From: Pseudomonadota bacterium | GTDB taxonomy: Bacteria > Pseudomonadota > Gammaproteobacteria > Xanthomonadales > Xanthomonadaceae | Length of the DNA: 16,344 bases | Assembly: GCA_023457475.1 (NCBI GenBank) | Contig: JAEWLO010000504.1 | Coordinates: 1-16,344 of the forward strand | Reading direction: 5' to 3' | Shown: in pieces, positions 7,501 through 14,415 of the stretch | How the letters are laid out: each line of letters starts with the position of its first letter | How positions within the stretch are numbered: position 1 is the stretch's first letter | Made by a program: the position numbers and the translations under genes | The notes under the pieces: generated by a model | What the model was told of the DNA's origin: nothing | The model's input: the letters and a program-made list of their open reading frames with translations, nothing else | Database searches by the model: none

Positions 7501-8183
7501 AGTCGTATACGAATGTGTTCGGCGTGAAGCAGGTCGTTACCTATGATGCCTTCGACCGCCCCGAGAAACTGATGCATGAGGGCATCGTGTGCGAGCTCAA
7601 GCGCGACGGCTTCGGGCGCGTGGAATCGATCAAGGCCTGGGAAGGCCTGCATTCGATGACCACCACGATCGGCTACGACGACTTCGGTCGCGAGAAGCAG
7701 CGTGTGTTCGCCGCCGTGGCCATCGGCGGCGGCACGCTCTCGCAGACGCTGACCATGACCTACAACAAGGGGCAGCAGCTGTCGGAGCGCAAGCTGGTGC
7801 AGGATGGCAAGGATGTCCGCGTGGAAGGATTCACCTACGACAATCGCGGCCATCTGGTGGAGTACACCTGCTCGGGTACGCAGCTGCCCTCGGATCCGTG
7901 GGGCAAGCCGATCAACAGGCAGGTGTTCGACATTGACGCCTTCGATCGCATCCGCAGCATTACCACCAGCTTCCCGGGTGGGGAGAACGTCACCACGTAC
8001 GACTACGAGGAGGACGATCCGGCGCAGCTGACGCGCATCTCCCACAGTCACGCCGACTATCCGCAGAACATGCCGGATCTGAAGTGGGACGGGGCAGGAC
8101 GGGTGATCAGCGATGAGCGTGGCCGCACCCTGGCGTGGAACGCGCAGAACCAGCTGGTGGAGATCAGTGGGCCTGCAGTGTAG
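4557..8183 (+). CDS. large RHS/YD-repeat shell protein lacking its own core and tail
   Basis: A 1208-aa RHS-family protein. I chose ATG 4557 because ACGGGGA lies just upstream; an in-frame ATG at 4536 has no ribosome site. The N-terminal part (25-130) has NYSNAQNFLSHMNTGVDPRTG and later GFGIGWALTG, typical of cytosolic RHS proteins of pseudomonad type. It has no PAAR, SpvB-like domain or signal peptide. From about residue 615, YD/RHS repeats follow each other (YDMLGRVV, YRYDAFDRLVETVLPDG, YDAFDRPEKL, YDDFGREKQ, YDNRGHLVEY). RHS repeats wind into a hollow cocoon that encloses a toxin. The protein stops at ...TLAWNAQNQLVEISGPAV, where an intact RHS protein would continue with the next YD repeat, and lacks the DPxG core. 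That missing part is encoded 27 bases downstream and repeatedly after it. This is inferred to be the common shell for separately made plugs, as TcB is for TcC. Confidence 0.9.
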   Translation: MSTSDESVQAPSPDEGGATPLSGTPNYSNAQNFLSHMNTGVDPRTGDFTCSFSLPALEANALQGPTVQLGLAFSAQLADNLGFGIGWALTGLTRYNTNTKVLSLATGEQFVASYDQGEFQFKDCKLITFRMRRDTQQSGTFWVTHKNGVIEKLSTLGGVTQTAVPLEIRSPEGRAVHLNWQSSALPRLQYMRDEQGEIMTVSYNGAVGAKFTLFSKQQAPAVFDLVFANGLLRSVSLPGTTAKWGLMYETIAGMNYVNRVDLPMGGYETVTYKAAGHRTLQGAPQATVPYAQVHIRVPGANQPSITTRYEFSVKNYLGYQSGLTWSANEDNLYKMTAANGRQYLYTSKATMEMTVDGATTRREVECEFNRLHLQTRETTNQNGHVLEKVTVYHDDPSASFGNQKPYFQLPKETTTKWAIVGSGTERMETVTTDFDDYGNLIRQVDETGLIEEREYYPIEGGDGCPADPLGFKRSLKVLRAIPMANRADGAPVIETRYRYAEVASLVPGDPKYLVIQQEKKVALEDGETDLGTVDTTYITTATDPHFGRVKSETSTLNKKATTTTYTYAVANNLLTISATVKGHDGATRSSIERQSTVNGMTVFEESEEGTTVAFEYDMLGRVVKEIASPDTEFEAVRTSEYTLGTPSFTQHTDVTGTRSRVYLDGLGREVRSELEDVDVAVGTFRETWTRTYDAFGDVVSESATDWVAGVKRPTLTTTYAYDHWGQRRSVQHPDGSKALTLADPIHLIEKVWMEDKAGNKTGSTSTFGNVFGKPDKIQYHDATPTLESEESFTYDGIGRCVSATDRLGFETTYRYDAFDRLVETVLPDGASVTTGYAVHSGAELPVEIGIEHATLGPRMSVGQQTFDGLSRRRTYVVGGRTTTFDYDEGGVRPTSETTPLNQKITYGYEPSLGMQLTSRTDVSPSTYRYDKKHGQLVHTERDGLKRTLEYYKSGQLKQETWKNESDEERVATHVHSLSGRAQSYTNVFGVKQVVTYDAFDRPEKLMHEGIVCELKRDGFGRVESIKAWEGLHSMTTTIGYDDFGREKQRVFAAVAIGGGTLSQTLTMTYNKGQQLSERKLVQDGKDVRVEGFTYDNRGHLVEYTCSGTQLPSDPWGKPINRQVFDIDAFDRIRSITTSFPGGENVTTYDYEEDDPAQLTRISHSHADYPQNMPDLKWDGAGRVISDERGRTLAWNAQNQLVEISGPAV

Positions 8184-8210
8184 TCCGGCGAACACATCTG
8201 GAGAACTTCA

Positions 8211-9662
8211 ATGTCGGTTGAATCTGTCGCGTCGCCGTCCGCTTCAGTCGGAGGAAGACGCTATCGCTACGATGCTACGGGGCTTCTGACGGCCTGCCTT
8301 GATGTGAACGCTGCCGGTTGGTTGTTCTGGAGTGCGGGCAAGGTTGCCAATGAGGTCAACCTGCACGCAGACGGGACGGAGCGGTTGACCTGGCTGCGGG
8401 CTGGGGGATCGCCCATTGCAGAGATATTGCAGGGGCAGGGGGCACGAACGTCGTTGTTGGCGGCGGGTGTCAGCGGCTCGGTCATTCTTGAGGCTGACCG
8501 TGACGCCCGGAGTGTGGCCTACTCGCCGTACGGGGATCGCGACGGTGACGACACGAAGCGTAGGAAATGCGCGCTCGGATTCAACAGCGAACTGCAGGAC
8601 GCGGCGAGCGCGTACTACCTGCTGGGGCCTGGCCACCATCGCCCCTATGCGCCGCAACTGGGCATATTCCTGGCTCCCGATCGCGCCACTCCGTTTGGAC
8701 GCGGTGGACTCAATGGGCTGTCCTACTGTGCGGGCGATCCGGTCAACCGTACCGATCCCACTGGCCATTTCTGGAAATGGGTCATCGCGGCGGTGGGTGT
8801 CGTGGTCGGAGTCCTCGCCGTCGCCGCCACTGCCGGCGCGGCCCTGACCGCAATCAGCGGTGTAGCTGCCGGAGTGGGCCTTTCGAAGACGGGTGCGGCC
8901 GCCATTGTGTCCACGACCTTGGGCGTAGCCGGTGCGAGCGTGGATGCGGGCGCGCTGGTAGCGAACGCAGCAGGTAACGAGAAGGCCGGGGGGATCCTGG
9001 GCTGGGTGGGTTTGGGCCTGGGGGCGGTTGCCCTGGCCGGGGCGGTGCCCACGCTGTTCAAGGCGGCGGTCAAAGGCACCAGTTCCATCGCGTCCAAGCA
9101 GACCGCTTTTTCCTCGCGCGTTGCCAGCGTGAAGCACGTCTCAACGAAGAAGGGAGGAACGTTGATGGACGACATCATCGGGCTTCCCAGCGGGGCACGC
9201 CAGGACGTGACCGTGAAGATGATGCGTTCCTCCGGCGGAAGCAGTGGCGGCTCCCGTGCGTCGGGGAGCTTGTACGCGGACGCCAGCTCCGAGTCGCTGG
9301 CAACGACACGCGGCTACCCCCGGCTCGAAGAGCTGTCCCGGCGGGGGCAGCGCAATGCGATGAACAACGCGCAGGCCCACATCCGCGACAATGGGTTCAG
9401 CGAGAACATGTTTGATTTTGATCGGCAGGGCGGTTTGTACAACCTGATCGACAGAAGCTACGTTCGTTGGGATCCGACACCCGTCCGGGCGGGTAGGCCG
9501 CCTGCCAGGCCCGTGCCGAACGTCGACGAGCATCTCGAGCTTGCGGAGCGCGTTGTCGCTTACAACCATCGATCACCTTCTGGTCCCCCGCCGCCGAGTT
9601 ATAGGAGGGTCATGCGACAGGATGCCAAAGATCTGCCTTCCTACGACTCCTTGTTTCCCTGA
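8211..9662 (+). CDS. RHS cassette 1: core, hydrophobic module, PPSY/LPSY tail
   Basis: A 483-aa protein, GGAG seven bases before ATG 8211, 27 bases after the shell gene. Order: YRYDATGLL (18-26); RHS core with GHHRPYAP, FLAPDRATPF and GDPVNRTDPTG (141-185); HFWKW (186-190); Gly/Ala-rich hydrophobic region (191-285); then a tail of about 195 residues. The two core aspartates (FLAPD, DPTG) match those used for self-cleavage in RHS and TcC proteins, so release of the tail is plausible. Tail features shared with cassette 4: DIIGLPS (321-327), RGYPRLEELSRRGQRNA (367-383) and YVRWDPTP. The end carries DEHL, then PPSY (461-464) and LPSY (475-478), WW-domain ligand motifs. The tail's activity is not recognised. 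As the cassette next to the shell it may be the default partner. Confidence 0.9.
   Translation: MSVESVASPSASVGGRRYRYDATGLLTACLDVNAAGWLFWSAGKVANEVNLHADGTERLTWLRAGGSPIAEILQGQGARTSLLAAGVSGSVILEADRDARSVAYSPYGDRDGDDTKRRKCALGFNSELQDAASAYYLLGPGHHRPYAPQLGIFLAPDRATPFGRGGLNGLSYCAGDPVNRTDPTGHFWKWVIAAVGVVVGVLAVAATAGAALTAISGVAAGVGLSKTGAAAIVSTTLGVAGASVDAGALVANAAGNEKAGGILGWVGLGLGAVALAGAVPTLFKAAVKGTSSIASKQTAFSSRVASVKHVSTKKGGTLMDDIIGLPSGARQDVTVKMMRSSGGSSGGSRASGSLYADASSESLATTRGYPRLEELSRRGQRNAMNNAQAHIRDNGFSENMFDFDRQGGLYNLIDRSYVRWDPTPVRAGRPPARPVPNVDEHLELAERVVAYNHRSPSGPPPPSYRRVMRQDAKDLPSYDSLFP
8763..8780. repeat. conserved inverted repeat at the HFWKW junction (one of six copies)
   Basis: The codons for G-HFWKW form CCATTTC-TG-GAAATGG here. 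Equivalent blocks lie at 2393-2410 (minus strand), 10318-10335, 11840-11857, 13304-13321 and 14955-14972. Copies read either CATTTC..GAAATG or CACTTC..GAAGTG, so the arms change together in five of six. Each marks the border between RHS core and hydrophobic module. The pairing may be a by-product of codon choice for His and Lys. Confidence 0.4.
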
Positions 9663-9701
9663 CGTGGTCGAGGTCAGCAATGAATGCGGCCGCAGCCTTT
9701 C

Positions 9702-9720
9702 CGGGATCGCGTAGATCCCG
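9702..9720. repeat. hairpin between cassettes 1 and 2
   Basis: CGGGATC (9702-9708) pairs with GATCCCG (9714-9720) across loop GCGTA. It lies in the longest gap of the array (103 bases) and ends 45 bases before the cassette 2 start. No T-run follows, so it is at most an attenuating or mRNA-processing structure. Confidence 0.4.
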
Positions 9721-9765
9721 ACAGTGGAGATCGGTGCGTACAGAGTTCTTGATGGGAGAAGGTTC

Positions 9766-11220
9766 ATGTCTGTTGCCAATTCTGCCGCAGTGGCCCTTTC
9801 GCGTGGGCTGCAGCACTACCGCTATGATGGGGTGGGCATGCTTGCCGGCAAAAGCGATGTTGACCGCGACAGCTGGTGCTTCTGGCATGCGGGCGATGTT
9901 GTGAACGAGGTCCGCCGCCGTGCGGCGGAAACCTGGTGGCTTACTTGGCTGCGGGGAGGCGATCTTCCCGTGGCGGAGATCGTGCAGGGGCAGGGGGGAC
10001 GCACCTCGCTTCTGGCCGCGAGCATCAGCGGTTCTGTCGTGATCGAGGCGGATCATGAGGCGAGGCCGGTGGTGTACACCCCGTACGGTGATCGAGGTGG
10101 AAATGACACGACGGCCGGGCAGGTGGCCTTCGGCTTCAACGGAGAGATGCTGGACGCGACGAGTGGATATTATCTGCTTGGACCCGAACATCACCGACCC
10201 TATCACCCTGCATTGGGGATGTTCCTTGCCCCTGATAGGGCCAGTCCATTCGGGAGCGGTGGACTCAACACGCTTGCTTACTGCGCAGGTGATCCCATCA
10301 ACCGCACCGATCCCAGCGGTCACTTCTGGAAGTGGGTGATTGGTGCCGTCGCTGTCGTCATCGGGATCGCCGCGGTCGTCGCTACGGCGGGCGCGGCAGC
10401 GACGGCCATCGGCGGCATCGCGGCGGGTCTGGGAGTCTCCAAGTCGGGGGCTGCCGCGATCGCGGCGACCACGCTGGGCGTTGCGGGCGTTGCCGCCGAA
10501 TCCGGCTCCCTGGTGGCGCATGCGACCGGTAACGAGAACGCTGGGAACATCCTTGGCTGGGTGGGTCTGGGCCTGGGCGTTGCGGGCATGGCGAGTGCCG
10601 TCGCACCTGTGGTGGCCAAAGCGGTTGCCAAGGGCGTGGGCAAGGCGGCCGGCAAGATCAGTCGCTTCACTGAGCGCATCCGTACCATCCGGACGCAGGG
10701 TCTCTCGGGACGTGGGGCACCCAAGGCTGCTGCGCAGTGGGCAAACGAGACCGGGTCGTCCGGTCGGTCCGTGATGAGCTCTCTATCGGACGAAACGGCC
10801 ATGACCTACTTCAAGAGCGCTGAGGCCATGCATGAAGCGGGTCGGAAGGGATTGAGAATGGGTCAGTTGACACCGAACGGCAAACAATCCGTCCGGATCA
10901 GGATTGCCCAGGATACGGGCTTCGGAACAGACGACATCCCGGCTGACTGGCAGAGGGTGCGTGGTGGCTACAAATCCAAGGAGACGGGCGAAATGGTCTA
11001 CCGGTACGACTTCCATCAACCCTCTCCCAACAACCTGCGCCCGGGTCTGACAGCCGATGAGGTCGCCGCCGGCATGACGGCACCTCACAACGTGGACACC
11101 CTACCTTACGCCAGGGCCGGGCGGGTGGATGCACGGGTCCAGGAGCTGACCCGCGACATTCGCCGAACGCGCATATCGGAGCCGGTCAAGCCGCGTCATC
11201 TGTCAAGCAGACCGTACTGA
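9766..11220 (+). CDS. RHS cassette 2: same head as cassette 1, unrelated tail
   Basis: A 484-aa protein. ATG 9766 is chosen over the in-frame GTG at 9724 because GGGAGAAGG lies just upstream and MSV aligns with the start of cassette 1. The head is collinear with cassette 1 over residues 1-190 (HYRYDGVGML, GPEHHRPYHP, FLAPDRASPF, GDPINRTDPSG, HFWKW) without any apparent gap, followed by the Gly/Ala-rich hydrophobic region. The linker IRTIRTQGLSGRG matches the linker of the inverted cassette at 1496-2950. The tail (about 310-484) matches no other cassette. It has a mixed charged segment with SVRIRIAQDTGFGTDDIP and EMVYRYDFHQPSPNN, and an Arg-rich end (RDIRRTRISEPVKPRH). It has no PPxY or LPxY motif, which sets it apart from the other complete plus-strand cassettes. 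I do not recognise an enzyme family. Confidence 0.88.
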   Translation: MSVANSAAVALSRGLQHYRYDGVGMLAGKSDVDRDSWCFWHAGDVVNEVRRRAAETWWLTWLRGGDLPVAEIVQGQGGRTSLLAASISGSVVIEADHEARPVVYTPYGDRGGNDTTAGQVAFGFNGEMLDATSGYYLLGPEHHRPYHPALGMFLAPDRASPFGSGGLNTLAYCAGDPINRTDPSGHFWKWVIGAVAVVIGIAAVVATAGAAATAIGGIAAGLGVSKSGAAAIAATTLGVAGVAAESGSLVAHATGNENAGNILGWVGLGLGVAGMASAVAPVVAKAVAKGVGKAAGKISRFTERIRTIRTQGLSGRGAPKAAAQWANETGSSGRSVMSSLSDETAMTYFKSAEAMHEAGRKGLRMGQLTPNGKQSVRIRIAQDTGFGTDDIPADWQRVRGGYKSKETGEMVYRYDFHQPSPNNLRPGLTADEVAAGMTAPHNVDTLPYARAGRVDARVQELTRDIRRTRISEPVKPRHLSSRPY

Positions 11221-11278
11221 ACCACATCCAGAAACGAGCGCCCCTTCACCTGCGGCGACACGTTGGAAGGACCATGCG

Positions 11279-12700
11279 ATGAGCAGTGCTTTTGTGATTG
11301 ATGACAGGTGGAAGACGTCCTCGCCGAGCGCGCTGATCTGCGGCTATCGATACGACGCGTCCAATCGGTTGGTGTGCATCCACGGCAGCGTCGAGAGGCG
11401 GTGGCGCTACTGGTGCGCCGCGCAGGTGGTCAACGAGTGGCGCGATGGCGAGAAAGGGGAGAGCGAGCTCACCTGGCTGTCCGCAGCGGCACATCCGGCC
11501 GTCGAAGTGAAAGCCGGTGGCGAGAACGCGTCGTTGCTGCTGGCGAGCGACGGTGCCGGTTCGATCCTGCTTGAGGCAGGGGCGGTTGTCGACAGGCCGG
11601 GTTACGCACCCTATGGTCATCGTGACGCGTCGCACGGCGCAACAGCCGAGGTGGCGTTCAAGGGTGAGCGCCTGGATGCCGGGAGCGGTTGCTACCTGCT
11701 GGGAGCAGGGCACCACCGCCCCTACAGCCCTGCGCTGGGCATGTTCCTTGCGCCCGACCGCGCAAGTCCGTTCGACGGTGGCGGGCTCAACGCCCTGAGC
11801 TATTGCGCAGGGGACCCGGTCAACCGGACCGATCCGACCGGACACTTCTGGAAATGGGTGATTGCCGCGGTTGCGGTGGCCATCAGTGCGGTGGCAGTAG
11901 TGGCGACGGCAGGCACTGCCGTGACGGCGATTGTCGGACTGGCATCGGGAGCCGCGGTGACCAAGTCAAGCGTTGCTGCGGTTGCTGCTGCGACGCTGGG
12001 TGTTGCCAGCCTCGGCGTGGAATCGGCGGCGCTCATTGCGCATGGCACCGGGAATGAGAAGGTGGGCAGCATCCTGGGCTGGGTGGGCGTGGGCCTGGGG
12101 GCAGTCTCGTTGGCCGGAGCGGCTCCGACGCTGTACAAGGCGGCAGCGAAAGGCGCGTCCAGTCTCCGCGCGAAAGTGTCGAAGTTCGCCCAGCGGGCAG
12201 GTTCCACCCGCGCGTCCGGCGCGGCGGGGCGTTCGGGGCCGCTGGTTCCCGACGTCAGGTATCGCAATCCACTGGCTCGGCAGGTGTCGTCCCCAGCGTC
12301 GACCCCGCCAACATCGCCCAGGCCCGACCTGCCGGAGTTGACGCCGACTGCTGCCAGAAGAGCGGCGCGAGCACGCATGCTTGATCGTGGCGAAGAGCAT
12401 ATGGCCGCCCGGCGTGCACTGCAGCAGCGGCCAGTGGTTGCGCCCGACGAACCTGCCATCGCCCTCCGACGCGACAAATCTCCCGCGTACACCACCCGGG
12501 ACTACGTGGTCGATGCGCCGGAGGCTCCCGCGCGGCGCGTGGCGGATGTGGATGGGCATTTGATTTCGCGTCGTCGGGTCGCGCAGGACCACGGAAATGG
12601 ACTTGCAGACGTTTTTCTCTACGATCCGCCGCCCCGTTACAACCACCTCATGCACTCGCTGCCCGAGTATCAGCAGGCGTACGTTCCAGATCCTCTGTAA
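11279..12700 (+). CDS. RHS cassette 3: PPRY/LPEY tail
   Basis: A 473-aa protein with GGAAGGA seven bases before ATG 11279. The head belongs to a second subtype shared with cassettes 4 and 6 (CGYRYDASNRLV, then VVNEW). The core is complete (GAGHHRPYSP, FLAPDRASPF, GDPVNRTDPTG), with HFWKW at 189-193 and a hydrophobic segment to about 290. The tail is Pro/Arg/Ala-rich and low in complexity (TPPTSPRPDLPELTPTAARR) without a recognisable fold or catalytic signature. It shares KSPAYTTRDY and a DVDGHL element with cassette 5 (KSAPYTTREW, NADEHL). It ends with PPRY (451-454) and LPEY (461-464), six residues apart. The tail looks more like a binding or adaptor peptide than an enzyme; that is inference. 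Confidence 0.88.
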   Translation: MSSAFVIDDRWKTSSPSALICGYRYDASNRLVCIHGSVERRWRYWCAAQVVNEWRDGEKGESELTWLSAAAHPAVEVKAGGENASLLLASDGAGSILLEAGAVVDRPGYAPYGHRDASHGATAEVAFKGERLDAGSGCYLLGAGHHRPYSPALGMFLAPDRASPFDGGGLNALSYCAGDPVNRTDPTGHFWKWVIAAVAVAISAVAVVATAGTAVTAIVGLASGAAVTKSSVAAVAAATLGVASLGVESAALIAHGTGNEKVGSILGWVGVGLGAVSLAGAAPTLYKAAAKGASSLRAKVSKFAQRAGSTRASGAAGRSGPLVPDVRYRNPLARQVSSPASTPPTSPRPDLPELTPTAARRAARARMLDRGEEHMAARRALQQRPVVAPDEPAIALRRDKSPAYTTRDYVVDAPEAPARRVADVDGHLISRRRVAQDHGNGLADVFLYDPPPRYNHLMHSLPEYQQAYVPDPL

Positions 12701-12742
12701 GACACATGCGCCCCTCTACCGCCCTTGTTACAGGACAGTTCG

Positions 12743-14167
12743 ATGACCGGCTCCCATGCGACGAACGACGGCTGCACCGGGCCCCTCCAGGCCGATCCGG
12801 TCTGCGGCTATGCGTACGATGCGTCCAGTCGGTTGGTGCGCGTGCAGACGCCGCGGGGAACGGCATGGCGCCATTGGCACGGTGATCATGTCGCCAATGA
12901 ACTTCGATGGATCGAAGGCGCGGAAGCCCGGTTGAGCTGGCTGGGCATGGCGGGGCGAACACTGGCCCAGCTGGGCAGCGGGGCTGGCATGAGCCGGATG
13001 CTGCTTGCCACCGACACAGCCGGTTGCGTGCTGCTGGAGGCTGCGACGCAGGTCCGCACGCCGTGCTATGCGCCCCATGGATTCGGTGGCGGTGTGTGCG
13101 GAGACGCGGCAGCACCGGCCTTCAACGGCGAGTGGCTCGATGCCGGGAGCGGTTGCTACCTGCTCGGTCCCGGGCATCATCGCCCTTACAGTCCGATGCT
13201 GGGGTTGTTCCTGGCTCCCGACCGGGCCAGTCCGTTTGCGGCAGGCGGCTTGAATGCTCTGAGTTACTGTGCGGGCGACCCGATCAACCGCAGCGATCCC
13301 AGCGGACACTTCTGGAAGTGGGTGATTGCGGGTGTCACCCTGGCCTTGAGTGCGGTCGCGGTTGGCTTGTCCGCCGGTGCGGCGCTTCCGGCGCTGTTGG
13401 GGACCGCCGCGATGACCAAGACCGCCATGGCCGCTACTGCCTCGATGACGATGGGTGCCGTCGGGTTGGGTGCCGAAGCCGGTGCTTTGATCACCCGAGA
13501 CGAGAAGGTGGCAAGCATCCTGGGCTACGTGGGGCTTGGTTTGGCCGCGGTCGGAGCCGCCGGGGCCGTGGGGGGCGCGATAAAGGCGGCCACGAAGGGC
13601 GTGGCCAAGGCGGCGACCCAGGCGGCGACGAGCCTGTCCTCGAAGCAGGTTCGCTTTGCCGGGCAGGTTTCGAAGGTCAAGTCCTCGACCCTCAGCGACA
13701 TCATCGGGCTTCCCAGCAGCCGGCAGCGCATTGTCGTCAATCCGGTCCAGCAGGCGACCGGCAACGCCCGGAGCACGCCCCTGTTTGTTTCCAGGGCCGC
13801 GCGGAGGCGGGCGCGGCGGCGCGGTTATCCGCTTCGCAACGAGCTGTCCGACAGAGGGTATGAAAACGCCTTGCAGCGTGCGCATGAGCAGGTCCGTTTC
13901 AAGGGCCCTTCGATCGACGACTTTTCGTTCCGGGAAGACGGGCTCCATGATCACGTGACGGGATACATCCATCGCTGGGATCCCGTTCCGAGCACATCGC
14001 GCGAGATCCCGTGGAACCTGCAGGACTTTGATCGCTTCACGCCGGATTCGCTTCCGTCCTATTCGCAATCCCAGAGGGGTATCCACCCCATGCTGCCGGA
14101 CTACACCTGGAGTCTGCCACCGGGGCACAGCCGGCTCGATCAAACGCCGCAGATGACCGAGCTCTGA
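12743..14167 (+). CDS. RHS cassette 4: tail homologous to cassette 1, LPSY/LPDY end
   Basis: A 474-aa protein. ATG 12743 has AGGA seven bases upstream and is preferred to the in-frame TTG at 12725. The head is of the cassette 3/6 type (CGYAYDASSRLVRV), with core GPGHHRPYSP, FLAPDRASPF, GDPINRSDPSG, HFWKW at 189-193 and a hydrophobic segment to about 285. The tail is a paralogue of the cassette 1 tail: SSKQ, SDIIGLPSSRQ (318-328), RGYPLRNELSDRGYENAL, GYIHRWDPVP. A 21-base stretch is identical between 13697-13717 and 9171-9191. A basic run RAARRRARRR (351-360) resembles a nuclear localisation signal. LPSY (437-440) and LPDY (451-454) lie ten residues apart, and the protein ends with a further 20-residue polar segment. 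Activity unknown. Confidence 0.88.
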   Translation: MTGSHATNDGCTGPLQADPVCGYAYDASSRLVRVQTPRGTAWRHWHGDHVANELRWIEGAEARLSWLGMAGRTLAQLGSGAGMSRMLLATDTAGCVLLEAATQVRTPCYAPHGFGGGVCGDAAAPAFNGEWLDAGSGCYLLGPGHHRPYSPMLGLFLAPDRASPFAAGGLNALSYCAGDPINRSDPSGHFWKWVIAGVTLALSAVAVGLSAGAALPALLGTAAMTKTAMAATASMTMGAVGLGAEAGALITRDEKVASILGYVGLGLAAVGAAGAVGGAIKAATKGVAKAATQAATSLSSKQVRFAGQVSKVKSSTLSDIIGLPSSRQRIVVNPVQQATGNARSTPLFVSRAARRRARRRGYPLRNELSDRGYENALQRAHEQVRFKGPSIDDFSFREDGLHDHVTGYIHRWDPVPSTSREIPWNLQDFDRFTPDSLPSYSQSQRGIHPMLPDYTWSLPPGHSRLDQTPQMTEL

Positions 14168-14226
14168 TGGGGCAACGAGGTGTCCCTGCCTTGCCCTGTA
14201 CGTTGCAGTGAGATATCGAGGCTTGA

Positions 14227-14415
14227 ATGACCGCGTTCACTGACTATTGCTATGACGCTTGTGGATGGCTCGCCGGTATCCTGCGGGGCATCTACGCCGA
14301 CGATGTGGACGGCTGGAGACTGGCCAATCGCCGCGCTGTCTGTCACTCCGGACACAACTGCGTGCATGCGGCCGGGAGAAGGATGCGGCTGTATTCAGAC
14401 GGCCGTTTGCCATGA
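14227..14415 (+). pseudogene. vestigial RHS cassette head, 62 codons, overlaps cassette 5 start
   Basis: A 62-codon frame with GAGG six bases upstream of ATG 14227, in the place where a cassette would begin. Residues DYCYDACGWLAGILRG and a later GW resemble the head of the other cassettes (YRYDATGLLTACL...GW), after which similarity is lost and the frame ends at TGA 14413-14415. That stop overlaps the next start as ATGA (14412-14415), the arrangement used for translational coupling. It is either the stub of a deleted or recombined cassette or a short leader needed to translate cassette 5, whose own ribosome site is weak. The match to the head is short, so homology is likely but not certain. 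Confidence 0.45.

Noticed and set aside
4530..8195. 1221-codon open frame antisense to the RHS shell gene
   Set aside because: It is in codon register with the shell gene, so stops would need TTA, CTA or TCA sense codons, which are rare in GC-rich DNA. Its product is low-grade His/Arg/Gly-rich sequence without domain patterns, while the sense strand has clear YD repeats.
9724..9765. GTG upstream start for cassette 2
   Set aside because: ATG 9766 has a strong ribosome site and aligns with the MSV start and core spacing of cassette 1.
12728..14143. 471-codon frame antisense to cassette 4
   Set aside because: Same in-register effect; the sense strand carries the RHS core and a ribosome site.
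14259..14411. 51-residue N-terminal extension of cassette 5
   Set aside because: Arg-rich sequence without similarity to the other heads; the 14412 start restores the common spacing to the core.
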